A stretch of DNA of 5,899 nt from Caldilinea sp. CFX5 (GCA_021405325.1 QWII01000197.1:1-5899); one strand, 5' to 3'. Shown: positions 1 to 5,842, counted from the first letter of the stretch. Numbers and translations: made by a program. Notes: generated from the sequence alone by a model not told the origin.

Positions 1-58
1 CATTCCCGTAGGGGCGTCCCCTTGTGGGCGCCCACAAGGGGACGCCCCTACGGGAATG
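1..58. repeat. Perfect 58-bp palindrome (P1)
   Basis: Every base from 1 to 29 pairs with its mirror base from 30 to 58, with no mismatch and no spacer; the centre reads TTGTGGGCGCCCACAA. The core TAGGGGCG(T)CCCC resembles dispersed intergenic palindromes I associate with Chloroflexota and some cyanobacteria; that family link is from memory, not from a search. As RNA or single-stranded DNA it would form a very stable hairpin. No T-tract follows it on the + strand (an AT-rich stretch CTAAAATTTATATA follows), so a classical terminator for + transcription is not supported. It starts at the first base of the window, so a longer element cannot be excluded. Confidence 0.9.
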
Positions 59-84
59 CTAAAATTTATATAGTCAGACCACTA

Positions 85-149
85 GGTTCTGTTGACATTT
101 GCAACGCCCACACCTGTCAGGTGTGGGCGTTGCAAATGTCAACAGAACC
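85..149. repeat. Perfect inverted repeat, 32-bp arms, 1-nt centre (P2)
   Basis: Bases 85-116 are the exact reverse complement of 118-149 around a single central T at 117. Pairing stops on both sides (A84 against A150). The sequence is unrelated to P1 apart from a shared CGCCCACA octamer. Arms this long with no mismatch suggest either recent formation or selection on the hairpin. There is no T-run downstream on the + strand, so it does not look like a standard Rho-independent terminator. It could be a REP-like or MITE-like intergenic element, or an mRNA end-stabilising hairpin of an upstream gene outside the window. Confidence 0.9.
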
Positions 150-321
150 ATCGAACATTGCACCGTTGTCTGTAGTGACGGGTGATAACCAAACTGCCAC
201 CCCGCTGCTCTACCTGTGGTTGTGGACCCCCGGCGCCCACCCAACCCTCCTCGCCGAAGTCGGCGCCCTTGCCATTGCCTGGAAGCCGACGCCTTAGGGC
301 ATCATCCTAACGCTTACCACT

Positions 322-351
322 GCGACAAATGATATAGAACTGTAATACAAT
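322..351 (+). promoter_or_regulatory. Candidate sigma70-type promoter
   Basis: A -35-like GCGACA (322-327, four of six matches to TTGACA) is followed after 18 bp by TACAAT (346-351, five of six matches to TATAAT). Transcription would start near 358 and give a leader of about 120 nt. The -10 lies within TGTAATACA (341-349), a short palindrome that could also be an operator. A second TACAAT at 369-374 lacks a matching -35. This is a by-eye assignment in a phylum whose promoters are poorly characterised. Confidence 0.25.
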
Positions 352-362
352 TTCGGTCATTC

Positions 363-471
363 CTTCATTACAATCAGACATAAGTCCTGCTTGGGCCATC
401 ATCAATCCTCACATTCACGCCTTACGCCACAAGCTTTCTACTGCGACCCTGTCATCATCATTGTAATGAGG
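363..471 (+). promoter_or_regulatory. Possible SD-masking leader stem (363-374 pairs with 460-471)
   Basis: Bases 365-374 are the exact reverse complement of 460-469; adding a G-U pair (364 with 470) and a C-G pair (363 with 471) gives 12 continuous pairs. The 3' strand covers the GAGG of the ribosome binding site upstream of the large gene. If transcription starts near 358, the 5' strand would lie at the extreme 5' end of the mRNA. This could keep translation low until the stem is opened. Alternatively the two arms are DNA sites for a regulator. The pairing is seen directly; the function is inferred. Confidence 0.3.
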
Positions 472-472
472 T
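468..472 (+). promoter_or_regulatory. Shine-Dalgarno sequence GAGGT of the large gene
   Basis: GAGGT lies 7 nt before ATG 480, a normal spacing, and is complementary to the 3' end of 16S rRNA. It fixes the start at 480, directly followed by a typical signal peptide. The next in-frame Met (codon 13, position 516) would remove the positively charged n-region. Confidence 0.75.
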
Positions 473-479
473 TATTTGT

Positions 480-584
480 ATGTCTAAACGCACTCTCTCC
501 GTGTGCCGGAAGGGAATGACCTTGCTGGCGCTTTGGGTTTGTTTGTTGTCAATGACTCTGCAACCGGCGCTGGTGTTGCGCGCT
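480..584 (+). other. Signal peptide (residues 1-35)
   Basis: The n-region carries Lys3, Arg4, Arg10 and Lys11. It is followed by a hydrophobic core (residues 13-33) rich in Leu, Val and Trp, and a plausible cleavage after Ala35 (VLRA|QT). There is no twin-arginine motif, so Sec export is expected and copper and haem would be added outside. Cys21 is preceded by LWV, which is a poor lipobox, so a lipoprotein is unlikely. Exact cleavage is by eye. Confidence 0.8.
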
Positions 585-3500
585 CAAACGGTTGATCCAG
601 CCGATGCAACGACCGTGGAAAACGCTGACGCCGCCACGCCTCGTCACTTTTTCCTGCCCTTGGCGGCAAATGTCGCCACGAGCAATACTGCCGACACCTT
701 GCTGCTCCAAGCGGAACCGCAGGCGCAAAGCCTGCCGCCGGTCGAGCCGCTGCCGGCGGCCACCCACGTTCATGATGACAGTCATGCTCATGATGATTAC
801 GCACTGGCGGAAGCGGCCCGTCAGCGCAACGAGCCGCCCTTTGTGGCGCCGGCCAACGCAGCGGCGACCGGTCCGCTCAATGTCGTTGGCCGTTGGGATC
901 CGCCTGTCACCTGGCCCTTTGTCATGGCGACAGCCGCCAACCTGCCCGATGGGCGCATTATTGCCTGGGGCGGCAACAACGCCCGCTCCTTTAGCGGCGG
1001 CGCCAGCACCTTTGCCGCCATTTGGGACCCGGCGACCAATCAATTCTTATCCCGCAATCATACCGATCATTCCATGTTCTGCGCCATCCCGACCATGCTG
1101 GCTGATGGCCGCGTCTTTGTCAACGGCGGCGACGGCACACGCGAACGCACCAGCATCTTCGACTACCGCACCAATGCCTGGACGCGCGTGCAGAATATGA
1201 GCGTTGGCCGCTGGTACAACGGCGCCGTTGCCCTGCCCAATGGCAAAGTCTTTACCATGCTGGGCGATCCGGGCGGCCCCTACCCGGAAGTGTGGACGCC
1301 CAACCAGGGTTGGTCGCTGCTGACGGGGGCTAATCTTAACAATGGCATTCTGAATTTTACCGGCTATCAAAGCACCTGGCTGCCCTATCTCCATCTGGCG
1401 CCCAATGGGCTGCTCTTCCATGCCGGCCCGACCACGCAGATGAACTGGCTCAACCCCAACGGCAACGGCAGCATTACCAACGCCGGGCTGACCAACACCT
1501 GGTATCCCAAATATGCCAGCGCGGTGATGTATGATGCGGGCAAGATTCTGGTGGCCGGCGGCGCCGCCAACAGCACCAACACCGCGCCCGGCGCCAATCA
1601 AGCGATGGTCATCGACCTGAATGGCGCCAACCCGACCAAAACGGTCATCGCCCCTATGAACTATGCGCGCAAATTCAACAATGCTGTCATGTTGCCCACC
1701 GGCGAAGTGCTGATTGTCGGCGGCAACACCTCCGGCATCGAATTTAGCGACAGCGGCACGATCCTGACGCCCGAAATCTGGAACCCCGACACGCAAACGT
1801 GGCGCCAGGTGGCCGATCATTCGGTGCCGCGCAACTACCATTCGGTGGCGCTACTGATGACCGATGGGCGCGTCTGGTCCGGCGGCGGCGGGCTGTGCAA
1901 CTGTGCCGCCGATCATCCCGATCACCAGATCTACTGGCCGCCCTACCTCTTCAACGCCGATGGTTCAGTGGCGACCCGCCCGGTGATTGCGGCTGCGCCC
2001 AATACCATCACCTATGGCGACACCTTCACCGTCCAGGCGACCGCCGGTATTGCCCGCTTCAGCCTGGTCAAACTTTCGGGCATCACCCATAATCTCAACT
2101 CCGATCTACGTTACCTGAAGGTGCCGTTTACGGCGCTGGACGGCGACCAATATCAACTGACCGTCGCCAGCAACGCCAATGTGCTGACGCCCGGCTATTG
2201 GATGCTCTTTGCCGTCAACAGCCAGGGAACGCCCTCCGTTGCCAAGGTGTTGCAAGTCACCACGACGCCGGTGCAACCGCCGCCGGTCGGCACCGTGCGC
2301 TATGTCAAGCTGGAGGCGCTCGCGGAAGTGGCCGGCAATCCGTGGACTTCCGTCGCTGAATTCAATGTGCTGGACGAAAATGGCAACCCCATCAACCGCA
2401 CCGGCTGGGTCATCAGCGCCGATAGCCAGGAGATGCAAGGCGAAAATGGCGTTGCCAGCAATGTCGCCGACGGCAACACCACAACGATCTGGCACACTCA
2501 GTGGCAAGCCGCCAGCCCGACCCATCCCCACTGGCTGGTCATTGACCTGGCCGGCAACTACGCGGTCAGCGGCTTCCGCTACCTGCCCCGCCAGGATGGG
2601 GCGAACGGGCGAATTGCCAACTACAAATTCTATATCAGCGCCGATGGGGTCAACTGGGGCGCGCCGGTGACGCAAGGGACCTTCCCCAATAGCACAGCGG
2701 AACAGAGCGTGAGCTTTGCCTTAGACATCAACCCCGTGACCGCAACGCCGCAACCGGTAAACACGACGATCGATTACACGGCGAGCGCCGCCAACGGCAT
2801 CAACCCCCGCTTCAAATGGCTCTTTGGCGATGGTACACCCGAAACCGCCTACAGCACGTCGCCGACTATGGACCATGTCTTTAGCCGACCGGGTATTTAC
2901 ACTGTCAAAGTGACCGTCACCGACGACCGGGGCGTTGAACGCAGCACCACCTTCACGCAGGCGATCCATCTGCCCTTGACAGCCAATCGCCCGGTCGTCT
3001 CCATGAACATTGTCTATGAGAACCGCAGTGGCGCCAATGGTCGCGTCTGGGTAGTCAATCAGGACAACGATACGGTCAGCATCTTTGACGCTATCACCAA
3101 TAGCAAGGTGGCCGAAATCGCCGTGGGCAGAGCGCCGCGCAGCCTGGCCGTCGCCCCCAACGGTCGCATCTGGGTGACGAACAAGGGTACGTCCACCATC
3201 AGCCTGATCGACCCCAGCACGCTGGCCGTGGTGCAAACGATCTCGCTGCCCTATGGCTCGCAACCCTTCGGCATTGCCTTTGCGCCGACCGGCAACGTTG
3301 GCTATGTGACGCTGGAAGGGGCGGGGAAGCTGTTGCGTTTTGACGCGACGACCGCAACGCAAACCGGCAGCGTCGATGTCGGGCCGCATGTACGCCACCT
3401 GTCGATCAACAGTGACGGCAGTAAAATCTATGTCGCCCGGTTTATTACGCCACGTATCCCCGGTGAAGCGACGGCGACGCCGCAAGTTGCCAACGGCGGC

Positions 3501-5795
3501 GGCGAGATTGTGGTGGTCAACGCTGATTTGAGCATCAACAAGACCATCACCCTGCGCGTCAGTGACAAGCCCGACACGGAAGTACAAGGGCGGGGCATTC
3601 CCAATTACCTGGGGCCGCTGGTGATTTCACCCGATGGTATCAATGGCTGGACGCCGTCAAAACAGGACAACATCCAGCGTGGCGTCTTGCGTGACGGTAA
3701 CAATCTCAACTTCCAGAACACGCTTCGCGCGATCGCGTCCCGTGTCGATCTATCCAGTGACACCGAAGATTACCCGGCGCGCATTGACCATGACAACGCC
3801 GGCGTCGCCAGCACCGCGCTCTTTGACAAATCGGGCAACTACCTCTTTGTCGCCCTGGAGACCAACCGGGAGATCGCCGTGGTTGACGGCTATCTACAGC
3901 GCGACCTCTTCCGCATTCCGGTGGGGCGAGCGCCGCAAGGGTTGGCCCTCTCGCCCGATGGGCTGCGCCTTTATGTCAACAACTTTATGGATCGTAGCGT
4001 GACCGTGTTGGACATTAGCAAGCTGATCAACGAAGGGCAGAGTACGATCCCCACCGTCGCCACCTACAACGCTGTCGCTACGGAAAAGCTGGCTGCTACT
4101 GTCCTGCTGGGCAAGCAGTTCTTCTATGATGCCAAAGATACGCGACTGGCGCTCGATAGCTACATCTCCTGCGCCGGTTGTCACAACGATGGCGGGCAAG
4201 ATGGGCGCATCTGGGACATCACCGGCTTTGGCGAAGGGCTGCGCAACACGATCAGTCTTAACGGTCATGCCGGCACGGGACAGGGCTTCCTGCATTGGAG
4301 CGGCAACTTTGACGAGGTGCAAGACTTTGAGGCGCAGATCCGCAACCTGGCCGGCGGCACGGGCTTGATGACCAACGCCCAGTTCAACACCGGTACGCGC
4401 AGCCAACCGCTGGGCGATCCCAAAGCCGGCGTCAGCGCCGATCTGGATGCGCTGGCGGCCTATGTCACATCACTCAACAGCTTTACCGCCAGCCCCTATC
4501 GCAACAGTGACGGCACGCTCACGGCGGCAGCCCAAGCCGGGAAGACCATCTTCCAAAACCAGAATTGCGCCCAGTGTCACAGCGGCGTCGCCTTTAGCGA
4601 TAGCAGCAACATCATCTTCCGCAACATCGGCACGATCAAACCGACCAGCGGCAACCGGTTGGGGGTGCCATTGGCGGGCATCGACACACCGACCCTGCGC
4701 GACACCTGGGCAACGGCGCCCTATCTGCATGATGGTTCTGCCACTACACTGAGTGATGCGGTGCGCGCCCACAACAACGTAGTGATCAACGACAGTGATC
4801 TGGCCCAGTTGGTCGCTTATCTCACCCAGATCGATGCGGCTGAAACCACTGCCCCCTCGGTCTTGGGCAGTGGTCAGCTTCTGCGTGAATGGTGGAGCAA
4901 TCTGAGCGGCACGGCTGTGACCAATCTGACGACAAACGCGGCCTATCCCTATAGCCCCAGCGGCAGCAATCTATTGACCCGTTTTGAAGCGCCGACCAAC
5001 TGGGCTGATAACTATGGCGCCCGTATTCGCGGCTATCTCCATGCTCCCATCACCGGGCAATATCGCTTCTGGATCGCAGGTGATGACAACAGTCAGTTAC
5101 TCTTAAGCACAAGCGCCAACCCGGCTAATGCCGTTGTCATTGCCAGCGTGCCGGGGTGGAGCAACCCACGCGAATGGGGCAAATATACCCAACAACAATC
5201 GGCGCTCATTACCTTACAGGCCGGACAGAAGTATTACATGGAAGCGCTGCAAAAAGAAGGGGGCGGTGGTGACAACCTGGCGGTGGCCTGGCAGATCCCT
5301 GGCGGGGTCCAGGCGGTCATCGACGGTCAATATCTGTCACCCTGGGTGGTGCAGCCGGTGAGCAATCTCGCCCGTGGCAAGAGCGCCACCCAATCCTCCA
5401 CCTATGGCGGCGCCAATGCGAGCCGGGCGGTGGATGGCAATACGAACGGCACGTTCAGCGCCGGTTCGGTGACGCACACCAACTATAATACCAACGCCTG
5501 GTGGCAAGTCAACCTCGGCGCCACCTATCAGCTTGACAGCATTCAACTCTGGAACCGTACCGATTGCTGCGCCAACCGGCTGTCGAACTTCTACGTCTTT
5601 GTCTCGACAACGGATATGACTGGCCGCAGCCTGACCAGCCTGGTCAATGACGCCACCATCTGGCGCTTCCAGGTCACGGGTCAGGCGCCGACCAAGTTGC
5701 ATGTGCCGGCCGCGGTCAACGGTCGCTTTGTGCGGGTGCAGTTGGCCGGGACGAACAACCTGTCGCTGGCGGAAGTGCAGGTTTATGGGCGGTAG
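480..5795 (+). CDS. Secreted copper radical oxidase / di-heme peroxidase / lectin fusion protein
   Basis: This gene encodes a 1,771-residue exported protein with no membrane anchor or sorting motif at its C-terminus. Module order: signal peptide 1-35; Ala/Pro linker 36-130; galactose oxidase-like copper radical oxidase 131-593; discoidin 603-749; PKD 750-828; YVTN beta-propeller about 842-1182; di-heme peroxidase 1203-1453 (CAGCH 1231-1235, CAQCH 1363-1367); PA14 1465-1622; F-type lectin 1629-1771. Copper radical oxidases oxidise primary alcohols or aldehydes and reduce O2 to H2O2; di-heme peroxidases of the CCP/MauG group react with H2O2. Ordinary bacterial or fungal oxidases of this family are about 550-680 residues, so this protein is nearly three times as long. 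The reading frame is intact throughout, with no frameshift, and every catalytic motif checked is present. Both haem attachment and copper loading must occur outside the cytoplasm. The gene appears to be monocistronic in this window, with palindromes on both sides. The substrate is unknown. The domain calls are strong; cooperation between the two enzymes is inferred. Confidence 0.93.
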   Translation: MSKRTLSVCRKGMTLLALWVCLLSMTLQPALVLRAQTVDPADATTVENADAATPRHFFLPLAANVATSNTADTLLLQAEPQAQSLPPVEPLPAATHVHDDSHAHDDYALAEAARQRNEPPFVAPANAAATGPLNVVGRWDPPVTWPFVMATAANLPDGRIIAWGGNNARSFSGGASTFAAIWDPATNQFLSRNHTDHSMFCAIPTMLADGRVFVNGGDGTRERTSIFDYRTNAWTRVQNMSVGRWYNGAVALPNGKVFTMLGDPGGPYPEVWTPNQGWSLLTGANLNNGILNFTGYQSTWLPYLHLAPNGLLFHAGPTTQMNWLNPNGNGSITNAGLTNTWYPKYASAVMYDAGKILVAGGAANSTNTAPGANQAMVIDLNGANPTKTVIAPMNYARKFNNAVMLPTGEVLIVGGNTSGIEFSDSGTILTPEIWNPDTQTWRQVADHSVPRNYHSVALLMTDGRVWSGGGGLCNCAADHPDHQIYWPPYLFNADGSVATRPVIAAAPNTITYGDTFTVQATAGIARFSLVKLSGITHNLNSDLRYLKVPFTALDGDQYQLTVASNANVLTPGYWMLFAVNSQGTPSVAKVLQVTTTPVQPPPVGTVRYVKLEALAEVAGNPWTSVAEFNVLDENGNPINRTGWVISADSQEMQGENGVASNVADGNTTTIWHTQWQAASPTHPHWLVIDLAGNYAVSGFRYLPRQDGANGRIANYKFYISADGVNWGAPVTQGTFPNSTAEQSVSFALDINPVTATPQPVNTTIDYTASAANGINPRFKWLFGDGTPETAYSTSPTMDHVFSRPGIYTVKVTVTDDRGVERSTTFTQAIHLPLTANRPVVSMNIVYENRSGANGRVWVVNQDNDTVSIFDAITNSKVAEIAVGRAPRSLAVAPNGRIWVTNKGTSTISLIDPSTLAVVQTISLPYGSQPFGIAFAPTGNVGYVTLEGAGKLLRFDATTATQTGSVDVGPHVRHLSINSDGSKIYVARFITPRIPGEATATPQVANGGGEIVVVNADLSINKTITLRVSDKPDTEVQGRGIPNYLGPLVISPDGINGWTPSKQDNIQRGVLRDGNNLNFQNTLRAIASRVDLSSDTEDYPARIDHDNAGVASTALFDKSGNYLFVALETNREIAVVDGYLQRDLFRIPVGRAPQGLALSPDGLRLYVNNFMDRSVTVLDISKLINEGQSTIPTVATYNAVATEKLAATVLLGKQFFYDAKDTRLALDSYISCAGCHNDGGQDGRIWDITGFGEGLRNTISLNGHAGTGQGFLHWSGNFDEVQDFEAQIRNLAGGTGLMTNAQFNTGTRSQPLGDPKAGVSADLDALAAYVTSLNSFTASPYRNSDGTLTAAAQAGKTIFQNQNCAQCHSGVAFSDSSNIIFRNIGTIKPTSGNRLGVPLAGIDTPTLRDTWATAPYLHDGSATTLSDAVRAHNNVVINDSDLAQLVAYLTQIDAAETTAPSVLGSGQLLREWWSNLSGTAVTNLTTNAAYPYSPSGSNLLTRFEAPTNWADNYGARIRGYLHAPITGQYRFWIAGDDNSQLLLSTSANPANAVVIASVPGWSNPREWGKYTQQQSALITLQAGQKYYMEALQKEGGGGDNLAVAWQIPGGVQAVIDGQYLSPWVVQPVSNLARGKSATQSSTYGGANASRAVDGNTNGTFSAGSVTHTNYNTNAWWQVNLGATYQLDSIQLWNRTDCCANRLSNFYVFVSTTDMTGRSLTSLVNDATIWRFQVTGQAPTKLHVPAAVNGRFVRVQLAGTNNLSLAEVQVYGR
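585..869 (+). other. Linker with LPL motif and His/Asp cluster (residues 36-130)
   Basis: This is an Ala/Pro-rich, low-complexity stretch between the signal peptide and the oxidase. HFFLPLAAN at 56-64 resembles the short '(Y/F)LPL' motif I associate with exported Chloroflexota proteins. Residues 96-106 read HVHDDSHAHDD, with four His and four Asp in eleven residues, built partly on a repeated DNA octamer CATGATGA (771 and 789). The cluster could bind a metal such as copper, but no defined domain is recognised. Confidence 0.6.
870..2258 (+). other. Copper radical oxidase domain (galactose/glyoxal oxidase type)
   Basis: Residues 131-593 hold a kelch-type seven-bladed propeller followed by the C-terminal beta domain (DUF1929 type, from about 485). 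The expected active-site residues are all present: Cys201 (HSMFCAIP) and Tyr246 (GRWYNG) for the Cys-Tyr thioether cofactor; Tyr453-His454 (PRNYHS) and His537 (GITHNLNSD) as copper ligands. They correspond to Cys228, Tyr272, Tyr495, His496 and His581 of Fusarium galactose oxidase. GGGGLCNCAADHPD and PGYWMLFAVNSQGTPS are also typical of the family. The Cys pair is CxC (473, 475) instead of the CxxC of galactose oxidase. The galactose oxidase stacking Trp290 is not evident, so glyoxal- or GlxA-like specificity is as likely as galactose. Confidence 0.92.
2286..2726 (+). other. Discoidin / F5/8 type C domain 1 (CBM32-like)
   Basis: Residues 603-749 start with RYVKLEALAEVAGNPWTSVA and contain AEFNVLD, a VADGNTTTIWHTQW segment and HWLVIDLAG followed by FRYLPRQDG. 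This is the usual pattern of bacterial F5/8 type C carbohydrate-binding domains. It directly follows the oxidase across a short TTTPVQPPP linker and probably helps place the oxidase on a glycan. The ligand cannot be read from the sequence. Confidence 0.85.
2727..2963 (+). other. PKD domain
   Basis: Residues 750-828 show the PKD hallmarks: FKWLFGDGTPE (779-789) matching the WxFGDG core, then HVFSRPGIYTVKVTVTDDRG from 799. PKD domains are Ig-like spacers common in exported proteins. Here it separates the oxidase half from the propeller/peroxidase half. It is followed by IHLPLTANRP (829-838), a second LPL-type motif. Confidence 0.85.
3003..4025 (+). other. YVTN-type beta-propeller
   Basis: Residues about 842-1182 contain repeated blades: RVWVVNQDNDTVSIFD (856 on), VGRAPRSLAVAPNGRIWVTN (882 on), SLPYGSQPFGIAFAPTG, VGPHVRHLSINSDGSKIYVA, and a final VGRAPQGLALSPDGLRLYVN (1148 on). 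Between the later blades lies an insert starting at GRGIPNYLG (1037) with SKQDNIQRG and IDHDNAGVAS motifs. Such propellers are found directly before di-heme peroxidase domains in other large bacterial proteins as I recall them, so this and the next module are probably one unit. Confidence 0.85.
4086..4838 (+). other. Di-heme cytochrome c peroxidase / MauG-like domain
   Basis: Residues 1203-1453 begin with LLGKQFFYDAKDTRLA and carry two covalent haem sites: CAGCH (1231-1235) and CAQCH (1363-1367), 132 residues apart as in this family. FLHWSGNFDE (1270-1279) lies in the expected N-terminal haem region, and TPTLRDTWATAPYLHDGS (up to 1420) is the family C-terminal signature. At the position where classical peroxidases have a Met haem ligand and MauG a Tyr, by-eye alignment places His1431 (DAVRAHNN). 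Peroxidase activity, or MauG-like oxidation of a protein, is expected from the family and not proven. Confidence 0.9.
4872..5345 (+). other. PA14 domain
   Basis: Residues 1465-1622 start with LLREWWSNLSG and include GARIRGYLHAPITGQYRFWI, AGDDNSQLLLS, WGKYTQQQSALITLQAG and KYYMEALQKEGGGGDNLAVA, the classic PA14 progression. PA14 domains commonly bind carbohydrate or act as spacers in secreted glycan-active proteins. Its local codon use is slightly different (TTA leucine codons at 5097 and 5103). Confidence 0.88.
5364..5792 (+). other. C-terminal F-type lectin (fucolectin) domain
   Basis: Residues 1629-1771 start with NLARGKSATQSSTYGG and continue with ASRAVDGNTNG, THTNYNTNAWWQVNLG and NRTDCCANRLSNFYVFVS. 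The fucose-binding motif H-x26-R-x-D-x4-R/K is exactly met: His1666, Arg1693, Asp1695, Arg1700. The adjacent Cys1696-Cys1697 pair matches the vicinal disulphide of eel fucolectin. The domain ends the protein, with no anchor after it. Fucose or a related deoxy sugar is the expected ligand from the family. Confidence 0.92.
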
Positions 5796-5842
5796 GGGAC
5801 AGGCGCGGGTTTAGGTGGCGCGGATTTTTGTTGATGAATTGT

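Larger units (their letters stand above)
150..479. other. Intergenic region and 5' leader, no supported gene
   Basis: No gene here can be supported. An open frame from ATG 136 to TAG 297 (53 codons) has no convincing ribosome binding site, starts inside palindrome P2 and matches no family as a whole. Its early residues LSVVTGDNQTAT resemble the start of bacterial Ig-like repeats, so it may be decayed coding sequence, but this is weak. From about 298 on, base composition falls to a lower G+C than the gene, as expected for a promoter and leader. The octamer ACTGCGAC occurs twice (near 319 and 440), and TACAAT occurs at 346 and 369, with its complement ATTGTA at 460. Confidence 0.6.

Noticed and set aside
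85..149. P2 as a Rho-independent terminator
   Set aside because: No T-tract follows on the + strand, and on the - strand the sequence after the stem (84 downward) has only a mixed AT-rich spacer, not a T-run.
1..149. P1 and P2 as the repeats of a CRISPR array
   Set aside because: The two sequences differ from each other, each is internally palindromic over its full length, and there is no repeat-spacer periodicity.
22..297. Open frame of 91 codons on the + strand
   Set aside because: It runs through both palindromes, has no ribosome binding site and no recognisable product, so the frame is probably open by chance.
531..545. Cys21 as a lipoprotein attachment site
   Set aside because: The preceding residues LWV do not fit a lipobox, which needs a small residue just before the Cys. 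A longer hydrophobic stretch with cleavage near Ala35 fits better.
1047..1841. 264-codon open frame on the - strand inside the oxidase domain
   Set aside because: It lies opposite a strongly supported domain with intact catalytic residues. Its translation has the Gly/Ala/Arg/His-rich look of an antisense shadow of GC-rich coding DNA.
2721..3587. 288-codon open frame on the - strand opposite PKD and propeller
   Set aside because: It is an antisense shadow with no recognisable family, while the + strand frame encodes clear PKD and YVTN motifs.
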